A stretch of 64,000 nucleotides of DNA, taken from the NCBI RefSeq assembly GCF_051027545.1, contig NZ_CP194902.1:5084001-5148000 (forward strand). The letters run 5' to 3'. The notes below the pieces were generated by a model. That model was not told the DNA's origin, made no database searches, and saw nothing but the letters and a program-made list of their open reading frames with translations. Origin of the DNA: Methylocaldum sp002005105 (GTDB lineage: Bacteria; Pseudomonadota; Gammaproteobacteria; Methylococcales; Methylococcaceae). Shown here piece by piece: positions 31,140 through 39,486 of the stretch (the first letter of the stretch is position 1; each line of letters opens with the position of its first letter). Both the position numbers and the translations under genes were made by a program.

Positions 31140-31278
31140 CGGCTGCTTGGGATTGGTCCCGGACACCTTGCCCTGCTTGAGGATCGAGTGCTAATGCATG
31201 AAAGCAAGAAGCAACTCTACGCGATTCGCCGGCGTCCCCTCCGGTGGCTGCGGTGGTGAACCGGGGCATTAGTTTTCC

Positions 31279-31791
31279 ATGACCTACTCAACGCTTGGTT
31301 GGCTGTTTGCAGTTGCCGTCACTCTGCACAATGCGGAAGAAGCGCTGCTTTTACCGAAGTGGTCTATGCGCGGCGGTCGGTGGCGCGCTCCAGTGAGTGC
31401 GTTTGAGTTCAGATTCGCTGCGGCAGTCCTTGCGCTTCTTGCCTATGGAGTCGCATATCTCTCCTCGATACAAGGCCCGCAAGCCATGGCAGCCTACGCT
31501 ATAGCCGGCTACGCGTTGGCAATGCTGCTGAATGTCTTCTTTCCGCATGTCTTGGCAACCATTGCGTTGCGCCAATACATGCCAGGCACGGCAACAGCTT
31601 TGTTATTCAATCTGGCGGTGTGCAGCATGCTGCTGTATGTTGGAGTGCAGGATGGATCTATCAGCACCGACAAATTCGCGTGGTTTGGTCCAGCGAGTGT
31701 TGCAGTCATTTTGGCGAGCATACCGGTACTGTTCTTCATTGGCCGAAAAGCCAGACCGGCATTTCTGCGGATTGGAATGCCGTTGCCATAA
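31279..31791 (+). CDS. HXXEE-domain membrane protein
   Basis: This 170-residue membrane protein has five hydrophobic segments and the N-terminal HNAEEALLLPKW in the first helix, the H-x-x-E-E signature of this family. The family is of unknown function; the conserved His and Glu residues suggest metal or proton chemistry in the membrane. It is transcribed toward pmoC, and a strong bidirectional terminator separates the two. Confidence 0.85.
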   Translation: MTYSTLGWLFAVAVTLHNAEEALLLPKWSMRGGRWRAPVSAFEFRFAAAVLALLAYGVAYLSSIQGPQAMAAYAIAGYALAMLLNVFFPHVLATIALRQYMPGTATALLFNLAVCSMLLYVGVQDGSISTDKFAWFGPASVAVILASIPVLFFIGRKARPAFLRIGMPLP

Positions 31792-31844
31792 CCCGCACGA
31801 AGCCAGAGAAATACCAGAGGCGTTATGACGTAAGAAGGAATAAA

Positions 31845-31878
31845 AAGGCGGTTTTGCCCCCCTCTGCAAAACCGCCTT
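31845..31878 (-). terminator. Rho-independent terminator of pmoC
   Basis: AAGGCGGTTTTGC (31845-31857) and GCAAAACCGCCTT (31866-31878) form a perfect 13-base stem with an eight-base loop. On the minus strand it is followed by a run of T, 35 bases after the pmoC stop. It can also stop transcription of the convergent HXXEE gene. Confidence 0.92.
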
Positions 31879-31912
31879 GCTCATGCACTAAAGTGCGAGC
31901 TTGGAGGATATC

Positions 31913-32728
31913 TTACCTAAGTTTCAACACACCGGCGTCGATCGCATCGCACACTTCCCTACCCATCAGCTGTTTGGCGCAATCCATGATTTGCAAGAGC
32001 ACGCCGAAGATGGCCAGTGCGAACCAGCCGAATACGACGAAGCCGTAATGCAGCGGTGCCACGAACAATTCTTCCATGAACCAGAAGGTGTGGCCCCATT
32101 CATTCAAACCGACGTTCGGAAGAATCATGAACGGGCCGACGGTGAAGACAATGTAGGGAAGAGAGATGCCCACACTGAAGTACGGCAAACGGGTTTTTGC
32201 GTAGAGAAACGAGGCGAATCCGGTGATGATGTAAATCGGATAGGACAGATAGAATTCGATGATGTGGCTGGGCGTAAAGTCGGTATCCCTCACCACGGTC
32301 TGATGCCAGGTTGCATCCTGCTCGGTGAAGTAACTTCCGCCGAAGTACACTGCCGTGGCGTAGAGGCACAACCAAACCAGATGGGTCATATTCCTGCGGA
32401 GGTTCTCGCGTGGCGTCACGGCGGCGAGATTGCGGTCGCGAGTTTTCCAGATATACCCCCACAGAAGAGACGCCACAATGACCTCGATCACAATCTGGGT
32501 GTATAAAAAGTTCATCCAGTACGTCTCGAATTCCGGTGAAAACGAGTCCAGACCGGCCGCCCAACCGTACACGCCTTCATACCAGCGCACCCAGACGTAG
32601 AAGGCGATGTAAAGTGCAACGCCGCCGAAAAGATTGCGCTTGTTGAGCAGCGGCGCATCGCTCTCCCGTGCGCCGACGGCAGGAGTCGCTTTTGCCTCTT
32701 GCTGTATATCGAAATCGCTAGTAGCCAT
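31913..32728 (-). CDS. pmoC: Particulate methane monooxygenase subunit C, orphan copy
   Basis: This 271-residue integral membrane subunit of the copper enzyme oxidises methane to methanol. It is full length and close to the PmoC of Methylococcus. The metal-site residues corresponding to Asp156, His160 and His173 are Asp138, His142 (QDATWH) and His155 (FTPSH). The second site, Asn-His-His, is Asn209, His213 and His227 (LNEWGHTF, APLHYGF). No pmoA or pmoB lies nearby, so this is an extra stand-alone copy, as known in other methanotrophs. The ATG at 32728 is preceded by GGGGAGC; a start 21 bases upstream is less likely. An FNR gene is immediately upstream on the same strand. Confidence 0.97.
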   Translation of the reverse strand: MATSDFDIQQEAKATPAVGARESDAPLLNKRNLFGGVALYIAFYVWVRWYEGVYGWAAGLDSFSPEFETYWMNFLYTQIVIEVIVASLLWGYIWKTRDRNLAAVTPRENLRRNMTHLVWLCLYATAVYFGGSYFTEQDATWHQTVVRDTDFTPSHIIEFYLSYPIYIITGFASFLYAKTRLPYFSVGISLPYIVFTVGPFMILPNVGLNEWGHTFWFMEELFVAPLHYGFVVFGWFALAIFGVLLQIMDCAKQLMGREVCDAIDAGVLKLR

Positions 32729-32835
32729 CGTGTGCTCCCCTAAAATCAATATGTTTTGGTTCTTGTCGAACGAACTGCGAACAGCTCTTGATCATTGCAA
32801 CGGCGCGACCTTGAAGAGGTCTGACCGTGGCGAAG

Positions 32836-32912
32836 ATCATAAAGAAAGGGGATGGCGGGTATTTTGTTTCAGGTCAGCCGCTGAGCGGCTCTAAACTGAT
32901 CCAGATCAGTTT
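32836..32912 (-). promoter_or_regulatory. pmoC promoter region with FNR-like box
   Basis: AAACTGATCCAGATCAGTTT (32893-32912) is a palindrome whose core CTGATccagATCAG differs from the FNR consensus TTGAT-N4-ATCAA only at the two outer positions. A possible -10 box TATGAT on the minus strand (32841-32836) has no good -35, as expected for an activated promoter. The box centre lies about 73 bases before the inferred start of transcription, a class I activator distance. The start point is an estimate. Confidence 0.6.
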
Positions 32913-32976
32913 TTCGGGGGAAAGCGGGAATGTCTGCCGAGGGGTTATTCCATTCGGCATTCGAGTGAACATTAAT

Positions 32977-33060
32977 TGTAGGGTGGGTTAGCGAAGCGTA
33001 ACCCACCGATTCGAGGCCGCTCGGTGGGTTACGGCCTCGCGGCCTAACCCACCCTACAAA
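32977..33060. repeat. Palindromic GGTGGGTTA/TAACCCACC repeat
   Basis: TTGTAGGGTGGGTTAG at the left pairs with CTAACCCACCCTACAA at the right, and GCGTAACCCACC with GGTGGGTTACGGC inside. The pairing extends into AATTAATT on both sides. It sits between fnr and pmoC and is of the same family as 50790-50948. It may uncouple the two genes. Confidence 0.85.
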
Positions 33061-33097
33061 AATTAATTCCTTATTGAAAGCAATTTGGAATTAGGAA

Positions 33098-33826
33098 TCA
33101 TTGTGAGCAGAATCGCAGCAAGCCGTCCATGTCGAGTATGCGGACCATCTTGCCTTGTACCAGGATCAGCCCGCTCGCCTCGAATTGACTCATTAGGCGG
33201 CTTACGGTTTCCGGTGCCAGACCGAGATAATTTCCGATTTCCTGCCGGGTCATGCTGAGACGAAACTCCGTTGGCGAGAATCCTCGCTTTCGATGACGTT
33301 CGGAAAGATGCGCCAGAAATGCCGCCAAACGTTCGTCGGCCTGGCGGCGGCTGAGGACGACCCGCTGGATGCCCAGTTGGAATTGACTTCCGGAAAGCTG
33401 CAACAATATCTGCGAAAGCTTGGGGATTTCCCGTCCCAACCGTTCCAGCTGATGAGGCGGCAGCTCGCAGTAGCTGACCGTTTCCAAAGCAATCGCGGAA
33501 CAGGTATAACGCTCTCCGCTGAGTCCGTCGAAGCCCAGCAGTTCGCCTGGCATCACGAAATCGACGACATACTCGTTGCCTGCGCCGTCCAGGGTAACCA
33601 GTTTGACCGTGCCGGACTTCAGCGCCAGAAAGCGGTGGAACCACTCCCCACTGTGATAGAGATAGTCGCCTTTGCCGAGCGTGCGATTGATTGTCACGAT
33701 CCTGCTGACCAACTCCACTTCTTGCTCGCTAAGGCCCTGCGGAATGCAGAGTCTGCCGAGACTGCAGGACTCACAACTAACTTGGGGTCGGCGTTTTGAG
33801 GAGAAAAGTTGCTGGAAACTACTCAT
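33098..33826 (-). CDS. fnr: FNR-type oxygen-sensing regulator
   Basis: This 242-residue Crp/Fnr-family regulator has the four cysteines of an oxygen-labile 4Fe-4S cluster: Cys18, Cys21 and Cys27 (CESCSLGRLC) and Cys120 in SYCELP. The cyclic-nucleotide-like beta roll follows (GDYLYHSGEWFHRFLALKSG). The helix-turn-helix TRQEIGNYLGLAPETVSRLM has the Glu and Ser-Arg that read TTGAT. It should dimerise and bind DNA when oxygen is low. It is directly upstream of pmoC on the same strand, and an FNR-like box is in front of pmoC, so regulation of that gene is a direct prediction. Confidence 0.93.
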   Translation of the reverse strand: MSSFQQLFSSKRRPQVSCESCSLGRLCIPQGLSEQEVELVSRIVTINRTLGKGDYLYHSGEWFHRFLALKSGTVKLVTLDGAGNEYVVDFVMPGELLGFDGLSGERYTCSAIALETVSYCELPPHQLERLGREIPKLSQILLQLSGSQFQLGIQRVVLSRRQADERLAAFLAHLSERHRKRGFSPTEFRLSMTRQEIGNYLGLAPETVSRLMSQFEASGLILVQGKMVRILDMDGLLRFCSQ

Positions 33827-34009
33827 GGAGGACTATCTGCAAGAATTTCAGAATAGGCTAAAGTTTGCAAAATTTTCCGTCAATTTTATCGAGGCGCTAC
33901 CATTGTCCGTCGGCAGGTTCGACTTGGTCTGTTATCAAAACGGAATAAAATAGGGTCATATACTGGTATTTTAGGCGTCCGCCCCCTTTTTCGCTACTGA
34001 AGCAATAGC

Positions 34010-34477
34010 TTGAACAAAACGATGGAAATAATGTTTTCGAACATTGATGATGGTGATTTAGTCCGTTGTTCTGAGCTATATGTCGCTAGTTTTCATGAGT
34101 TTCCCTGGAATGAAGAATGGACGCCGAACAATACCTTTGAAAAGCCGAGTGACTTTCTAGCTCTTCCTAAAGCAGTCGCTATCAAGAAAATAAGTATCGA
34201 CGATACATGTGGCTTTCTTTTTGAAGGAGTTAAGCGATGGAATTTCGCTACGCCTTATTGCCTAAAAGAAATATGTATCAGCAAAGCCATTCAAAGGGAA
34301 AAAGTCGGCACAGCTCTTACGATGACGCTTGAGGAAATGCTAAGAGAAAGTGGAGTATAAAGAATATACCTGGCCACCCATAGAGATAATATCCATTCGC
34401 GCTTCTACTCGTCGTTAGAATTTCATGAAAACAAAAGCATCATGGTGATGGGAAAGCCCATTGAGAAAAGCGTCTAA
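34010..34477 (+). pseudogene. GNAT acetyltransferase broken by an in-frame stop
   Basis: The first frame gives 116 residues (EIMFSNIDDGDLVRCSELYV, LKEICISKAIQREKVGTALT, MTLEEMLRESGV) and stops at TAA 34358-34360. The same frame continues beyond it with RIYLATHRDNIHSRFYSSLE and FHENKSIMVMGKPIEKSV to a TAA at 34475. The join completes a normal GNAT domain, including the late FYxSLEF motif. A single base change explains the stop. The gene is more A/T-rich than its neighbours, which suggests acquisition from elsewhere. Confidence 0.85.
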
Positions 34478-34613
34478 GAAGGACGATCAATTGGGACTCT
34501 GGGCTTAGGAACCGTTTTTCTCTTTTTCGAATTAACCTGTTATCGCCAGCCTTGGATAACGAGGACCTATTTTCCCATCATGAACCGCATAATTAAGGAT
34601 CAAGGAGAATGCC

Positions 34614-35342
34614 ATGACTGTTACGAATAGCCAATCGGGGACCAACGTCCATGAAGTTTCCGAAGGGATTTACCGCATCAATACGCCAGTTGTGATCGAA
34701 GGCGCAGACGGCTTTACATTCAACCAATATCTCATCGTCGACGATGAGCCTTTGCTGTTCCACACCGGGCCTCGAAAGATGTTTCCTTTGGTGCGTGAAG
34801 CCGTGGCGAGCATACTGCCGGTCGAACGGCTTCGATACATCGCTTTTTCGCACGTGGAGGCTGACGAGTGTGGATCACTCAATGAATGGCTTGCCGTATC
34901 CCCTCGATCCGTGCCCGTGTGCGGTGCGGTTGCGGCGATGGTCTCCATCCAAGATCTGGCCGATCGGGCTCCTCGGGCGCTCGCAGACGGAGAGATGCTG
35001 ACCTTGGGCAAACATCGCGTGCGCTGGCTCGATACGCCCCATCTGCCCCATGCCTGGGAATGCGGCTTCCTGATGGAAGAACGAACCCGCACCTTGCTCT
35101 GCGGCGATCTGTTCACGCAGGGCGGCGCGAATCTACCCCCGGTCACGGAAACGGACATCCTGGGACCCAGCGAGGCATTCCGACAGAAAATGGATTACTT
35201 CTCGCACGGGCGGGATAGCCATGCGCTCCTCGAGCGGCTGGCCGCCACCGAGCCGACCACCCTCGCGTGCATGCACGGCAGCGCCTGGTCCGGCGACGGC
35301 GCGAAACTGCTGCGTGCTCTGGCAGACGCACTGTCAGCTTAG
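34614..35342 (+). CDS. Diiron MBL-fold protein (oxygen-binding/flavodiiron-like domain)
   Basis: This 242-residue metallo-beta-lactamase-fold protein has the flavodiiron pattern His80-x-Glu82-x-Asp84 (FSHVEADECGSL). Later ligands are in DTPHLPHAWECGF, LCGDLF and LACMHGSAW. Flavodiiron proteins reduce oxygen or nitric oxide; this one lacks the flavodoxin domain, so it would be the stand-alone oxygen-binding type or need a partner. AAGGAG stands about 7 bases before the ATG. It follows FNR and pmoC by about 2 kb, so a link to oxygen handling is possible but unproven. Confidence 0.85.
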   Translation: MTVTNSQSGTNVHEVSEGIYRINTPVVIEGADGFTFNQYLIVDDEPLLFHTGPRKMFPLVREAVASILPVERLRYIAFSHVEADECGSLNEWLAVSPRSVPVCGAVAAMVSIQDLADRAPRALADGEMLTLGKHRVRWLDTPHLPHAWECGFLMEERTRTLLCGDLFTQGGANLPPVTETDILGPSEAFRQKMDYFSHGRDSHALLERLAATEPTTLACMHGSAWSGDGAKLLRALADALSA

Positions 35343-35419
35343 TACAGGCCGCGTGGCCTTGGGGATACCCAAATGACCGACTTAATCCCTCGGCCGTTGA
35401 GAACATGAAGCGTCCGCCA

Positions 35420-35616
35420 GTTCCGATCCTGTCCCGCCAAAAGGCTGTATCGTAGTCGAGGATGCCCCGGCCGGAGTAGCGTCCGGTTTGAAAGCCGGCA
35501 TGCGGGTAATTGCGGTTCTTACCTCGCATACGTTGGAGCAACTGCAAGGCGCCACCGTACACATTCGGTCACTTCTGGACCTGCCGCTTGCATTTCGGAA
35601 ACTCGGCATGCAGTGA
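35420..35616 (+). pseudogene. C-terminal fragment of a HAD phosphatase gene
   Basis: A frame from about 35440 reads KGCIVVEDAPAGVASGLKAG and MRVIAVLTSHTLEQLQGATV, then HIRSLLDLPLAF to TGA at 35614. This is the end of a beta-phosphoglucomutase-like HAD protein: motif III is VEDAPAGV. The 5' part of the gene, with motifs I and II, is missing and the joining sequence is out of frame. The gap 35343-35784 has no other gene. Confidence 0.8.
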
Positions 35617-35784
35617 GAATCATGAAAAGAATCCAGTAGGGGATCGAATGGGATATTTCATGCTACGCTCCGAAAAGGATGGGCAGCCCGAGGAAGCAAA
35701 ATGGTCGCGTCTGATTCCTTTTGACCTCGATGGCATGCGCTGTAGATCGGCTCCCTGGGAGAGAATGGGTTGGGCCGGATGCCG

Positions 35785-36465
35785 CTACAATCCGGCGGGT
35801 TCCGCCGACAGTTCCTCGAGGGCGAAGCCAAAGCTTTCGCAGCCGCGGCTCGCATGCGTGAGGTAGCGGCCAAAAATCCTCATCAGATAGATCGAGCCGA
35901 ACTCCTCATATCCCATCCGCGAGACCGACTTGAGCGAGTCGAAATTGTTCGACTCGACGTAGGAGATCAGTCCCCTGTATCCCTTACCGAGATAGTGTTG
36001 CAAAGCCAGCGTCATCCCGATCGCGTGGAGCCGCTGCCCGCGATAGCGAGCATGCGTGAATCCCTTGTACATATAGACGTAGTCGCGGTTGAAGCGCAGC
36101 AGCAGATCCGGAGGATCGATGCGCGTCGGGCGAAACGAATACCAGCCGTAAGAGGCGAGCTGATTGCCGTCACAGATGCCGTAGCACTCGTCGCCTTTTG
36201 CCAGCGCTTCCTCTATGAAGCTCTCCGACATCCCGTTTTCGGGGTTAAGGGCGAACTCGCGAAGCCTCTTCGCGGTAAGGAAGCTCGGTCGGTAAGGCTC
36301 GGGGCATTGCGTAAACTCCAGATTGACCCGCCCTATCGTCACCGCTCGTAGAATCTTGAATACTGTAAAGCAGTTTATCCCTTTCACCGCGAGATCGTGC
36401 AGTTCCTGGGTAAACCCGCAGCGTCCGCCGAACGGAAAAACGGAAACAGTCCCTGTTGTATCCAT
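35785..36465 (-). CDS. GNAT-like acetyltransferase
   Basis: This 226-residue protein has an N-terminal half (MDTTGTVSVFPFGGRCGFTQ, VFKILRAVTIGRVNLEF) that is unusual. The C-terminal GNAT-like half has ECYGICDGNQLASYGWYSF, DYVYMYKGFTHARYRGQRLH as the acetyl-CoA loop in variant form, and GLISYVESNNFDSLKSVSRM. The start at 36465 has GGGAAG about 9 bases before it. A broken copy of its first 65 codons and upstream region lies at 37670-37975 on the same strand, beyond the radical SAM gene. The substrate is unknown. Confidence 0.8.
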   Translation of the reverse strand: MDTTGTVSVFPFGGRCGFTQELHDLAVKGINCFTVFKILRAVTIGRVNLEFTQCPEPYRPSFLTAKRLREFALNPENGMSESFIEEALAKGDECYGICDGNQLASYGWYSFRPTRIDPPDLLLRFNRDYVYMYKGFTHARYRGQRLHAIGMTLALQHYLGKGYRGLISYVESNNFDSLKSVSRMGYEEFGSIYLMRIFGRYLTHASRGCESFGFALEELSAEPAGL

Positions 36466-36646
36466 ATGTTGCACTTCCCTGTCAACTAATGAACCCGTCA
36501 AGGATGTCGAAAATCGAGTCTGAGTTCAACACCGAGCCGGAACTGGGCTACGGCGGAAAAACGGTGTGCTGAGGCCTTGCGCTCGGGCAAAATCGATTGC
36601 GGGGAAGGTAGTATTTCAAGAAACTTGTAAACATCACGCCTGACTA

Positions 36647-37522
36647 ATGAGCAAACCCTCCCGTCAATTCATGCATCGACTCACCACCACGAACCACAGC
36701 CGCGACAGCGCCGGCCTCACCTATGTTTACCCGGTCATTTCCCGGCGCTCCGGCGGGTTATCCATAGGCATCAATCTCAACCCCAACAATGCCTGCAACT
36801 GGCGTTGCGTCTACTGCCAGGTGCCGAATCTCGCCCGCGGCGCCGCTCCCGACATTGATGAAGACTGTCTGCGAGAAGAGCTGCTCGAACTCTTGAACGA
36901 CATCTTGCTCGGCGATTTCTACGAACGGTTTCAGATACCGAACGAACAGCGCGCCATCAAGGACATCGCCATCTCGGGAAACGGCGAACCGACCAGCTGC
37001 AAGACCTTCGACCGGATCGTCGAGTGGATCGGCGCGGTTTGCGGCGAGTTCGGCCTGCTCGGCAAGATCAAGCTCGTGCTGATCAGCAACGGCAGCCTGA
37101 TGCACAAGCCCGTCGTGCAGAAAGGCGTGAAACGCTGGGGCGAATTCGGGGGCGAAGTCTGGTTCAAAGTCGACAGCGCGACGGCCGAGGGCATGCTTCG
37201 GATCAACCAGGTCAACCTCGCCCCGGAGACCGTGCTCCGCAATCTGGAGATCAGCGCACGGCTTTGTCCCACCTGGATTCAAACCTGCCTATTCGCATTC
37301 GACGGCGAGCCACCTTCCGAAGCGGAACTGGACGCGTATCTGGATTTCTTGGCCGAGCTCAAACGGCGTAGCGTGCCGATCCGGGGCATCCTGCTCTACG
37401 GCCTCGCGCGGCCCTCGATGCAGGAGCAGGCGCCACGGCTCTCGGCTTTGCCTGAGGCATTTCTGGATCGAATCGCGGAAGCGATTCGAGCGCTCGACAT
37501 GGCCGTCCGCGTGAACCGATGA
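36647..37522 (+). CDS. Radical SAM protein
   Basis: This 291-residue protein has the 4Fe-4S motif Cys50-x3-Cys54-x2-Cys57 (ACNWRCVYCQVP). The SAM-binding GGE-like block is ISGNGEPTSC, and LVLISNGSLM and EVWFKVDSATAEGMLRIN are further strands of the partial TIM barrel. The family resembles uncharacterised radical SAM proteins related to wyosine-type enzymes; the reaction is not known. It is divergent from the GNAT-like gene (36465) and is enclosed between that gene and its decayed copy. No precursor peptide is visible beside it. Confidence 0.85.
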   Translation: MSKPSRQFMHRLTTTNHSRDSAGLTYVYPVISRRSGGLSIGINLNPNNACNWRCVYCQVPNLARGAAPDIDEDCLREELLELLNDILLGDFYERFQIPNEQRAIKDIAISGNGEPTSCKTFDRIVEWIGAVCGEFGLLGKIKLVLISNGSLMHKPVVQKGVKRWGEFGGEVWFKVDSATAEGMLRINQVNLAPETVLRNLEISARLCPTWIQTCLFAFDGEPPSEAELDAYLDFLAELKRRSVPIRGILLYGLARPSMQEQAPRLSALPEAFLDRIAEAIRALDMAVRVNR

Positions 37523-37669
37523 TTCGACCCGAAAGAACACTCTTTCCGCTGGCTCCCAAGCTCCCGCTTCGGAGTCTTATCCGAGAAACTCAAGCTTCTC
37601 AAAACCGCATGCGAATCGCGAAGCGGGAGCTTCTCGAACTGGGTTCCCAAACGGGAGTCTGGGAACCAG

Positions 37670-37975
37670 CGCAACTTCGCGGTGAGAAAGCACGGACGGT
37701 AGGATTCGGGGCACTTCGCAAACTCCCGATTGACCCGGCCGATCGCCACGGGCCGTAGAATCTTGAACACCGCAAAGAAATTTATTCCCCTCAGCGCGAA
37801 ATCGTGCAGTTGCTATGTAAATCCGCCGCGACCGCCGAAAGGAAAAAGGGTAACGATCCCTGTCTCATCCATCTTCCTGACCTCCTTTTCAACTTAGGAA
37901 TCCCCGCCGAGGATGTCGGAAATCGAGCCCGAGTTCACCAAGGCGGCGTCGGAAGCCCAAAACGATTGCGCAAAT
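37670..37975 (-). pseudogene. Decayed copy of the GNAT-like gene's 5' end
   Basis: From ATG at 37872 the minus strand reads MDETGIVTLFPFGGRGGFT, a TAG, QLHDFALRGINFFAVFKILR, PVAIGRVNREFAKCPESYRP and CFLTAKLR. It matches the first 65 residues of the gene at 35785-36465 at most positions. The similarity continues upstream of the ATG to about 37975 (GATGTCGGAAATCGAG). The rest of the gene is missing. The surrounding 37523-38344 has no intact gene; it also has an inverted repeat AAGCTCCCGCTTCG (37558) and CGAAGCGGGAGCTT (37619). Confidence 0.85.
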
Positions 37976-38300
37976 GGCCCGGACGGGGACAGGGCCTGAT
38001 CAGGTCGCAACACTCTCCAAGACTGACGCCCACCGGCTCCGGCATCAAGCACATCCAGCACGAGAGACCTTCCGGTGCTTCGATGCCCCGCACCTTCCCG
38101 GACGCGGCGTGAGCTCGTGGCGAAACGGCTCACCCCCTTGGCGGTCTCGCCATACTCCGTCGCACCTAAAGATGAGGACGAGCTTATTGTGTCGACGGGC
38201 GCGATGTGGAATTGGACGCGACGATAAGGCTTAGCTGTCTCGCGGCTTCGCCGCCGATATCACGTTATTGAGACTCCCCGTTCTGCAATGGACACTTACG

Positions 38301-38317
38301 GTACTCCAGCGTACCGA
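38301..38317. promoter_or_regulatory. Near-palindromic operator before the Crp/Fnr-like gene
   Basis: GTACTCCAGCGTACCGA has arms GTAC-C and GCGTAC around CA. The same 17 bases with one change (GTACGCCAGCGTACCGA) recur at 39299-39315 before the next gene. The site is 28 bases before the preferred start of the regulator gene, a place suited to autoregulation. Confidence 0.65.
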
Positions 38318-38344
38318 CCGAGCCACGGATCGAGGCTACTTTAC

Positions 38345-39115
38345 ATGAGGGACATGTCCACTTATGCCAAGGAGCTTTCAAAATTGAGAGCGGGTGTAGC
38401 TTCACAGGTTCGTAAGTCTTCCTGTGTCGTCGGTAATCGTTTACTTACCCAACTCTCCCATGGGGAGATCGAGCGTCTGACGCCCCATCTGGAGATTACC
38501 CGAATTTCGCCGAAAACCCCGCTTTGCACGCAAGCTTATCTGTATTTTCCAACAACCGCTCTTGTCTCATTTATTTATACCCTGGCCAGCGGTTCGACCG
38601 TAGAAATCGGCGTCATAGGCAACGATGGCGTCGTGGGTTTAAACACCTTCCTGGGGGGGACGGCGCCAGGCCAGGAAGTTTGCACACTCGCCGGGGACGC
38701 ATTCCGAATCAAGCTTGCCTCGCTGCATGCTGAATATTGCCGCGGCGACCTACTCCAGCGCGTGCTGTTGCGCTATAGCCAAGCCTTTCTTGCTCAGGTT
38801 GCACAAGCCGCCGTGTGCAATCGTTTCCATTCCATGGAGCAACGCCTATGTCGCTGGTTGCTCCTGCGCCTCGACCGACTCTCGTCTAACGAGATAGCCG
38901 TGACGCAGGACGGCATTGCCAACATGCTGGGCGGCCGCCGGGCGACCGTCACCGTCGCTGCGGGCCATTTGCAGGAAATGGGACTGATTGTTTGCTACCG
39001 GGGCCGAATCACGGTTTTGGACCGGTCGGGCTTGGAAGCGGCCGTTTGTGAATGCTATTGGGCCGTCAACCAGGAAGCAAACTCGCGACGGGTTGGAAAC
39101 GCCATCCGTCATTAA
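38345..39115 (+). CDS. Crp/Fnr-family regulator
   Basis: This protein of about 256 residues has an N-terminal cyclic-nucleotide-binding-like beta roll (NRLLTQLSHGEIERLTPHLE, YFPTTALVSFIYTLASGSTV, GVIGNDGVVGL) and a C-terminal winged helix (LSSNEIAVTQDGIANMLGGR, RATVTVAAGHLQEMGL). No Fe-S cysteine cluster like that of the FNR at 33098 is present. The true start is uncertain: in-frame ATGs at 38288, 38345 and 38354 lack good ribosome-binding sites, and the operator-like palindrome lies inside the longest version, which argues for a later start. It probably controls itself and the 449-residue protein downstream. Confidence 0.82.
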   Translation: MRDMSTYAKELSKLRAGVASQVRKSSCVVGNRLLTQLSHGEIERLTPHLEITRISPKTPLCTQAYLYFPTTALVSFIYTLASGSTVEIGVIGNDGVVGLNTFLGGTAPGQEVCTLAGDAFRIKLASLHAEYCRGDLLQRVLLRYSQAFLAQVAQAAVCNRFHSMEQRLCRWLLLRLDRLSSNEIAVTQDGIANMLGGRRATVTVAAGHLQEMGLIVCYRGRITVLDRSGLEAAVCECYWAVNQEANSRRVGNAIRH

Positions 39116-39213
39116 CGAGTCGGGAACGCCGGAACAATCGGCGCCCATTAGGGGGCGTGGCCCGGGCACTGCGGAAGGGGAGCGGCCGGTTGCTGCGGTA
39201 GCGCGGATACGCC

Positions 39214-39241
39214 AGTCCTGTTTAACCGTGCAGACAGGACT
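39214..39241 (+). terminator. Hairpin after the Crp/Fnr-like gene
   Basis: AGTCCTGT (39214-39221) pairs exactly with ACAGGACT (39234-39241) across a 12-base loop. It lies about 100 bases after the gene and is not followed by a T run, so termination is possible but not certain. Confidence 0.5.
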
Positions 39242-39298
39242 AACAGCATGCTTGCAGCGTCAAAATCATCCGTTCGATTCCAATTTTTTTTGCATTGG

Positions 39299-39315
39299 GT
39301 ACGCCAGCGTACCGA
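39299..39315. promoter_or_regulatory. Perfect-arm palindrome before the 449-residue gene
   Basis: GTACGCCAGCGTACCGA has arms GTACGC and GCGTAC around CA. It matches the site at 38301-38317 at 16 of 17 bases and lies about 170 bases before the next start. It marks the gene as a likely target of the upstream Crp/Fnr-like regulator. Confidence 0.65.
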
Positions 39316-39486
39316 TATCTCGTTGCGGCCGAGTTAGTTTGTCAGCGCGTTCTGAAGATGCGCTGGACATTTCCTCTCCGGCGGAAGTTCAGCACCTCCA
39401 GGCTAACGCATTAGGCTCCGCCGCTAAAGGGCGCTTCGAGGGAGCTTAATTTATGGACCAAGCGCCGCAACATTTCGGAGGTTGAT

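Noticed and set aside
35648..35866. A short plus-strand frame with FDLDG, which looked like a HAD motif I beside the HAD remnant
   Set aside because: The surrounding residues do not fit HAD motif I, it overlaps the end of the GNAT-like gene and it comes after, not before, the HAD C-terminal fragment.
37804..38234. Plus-strand frames in the gap before the Crp/Fnr-like gene
   Set aside because: They overlap the decayed GNAT-like copy, lack ribosome-binding sites and show no family resemblance.
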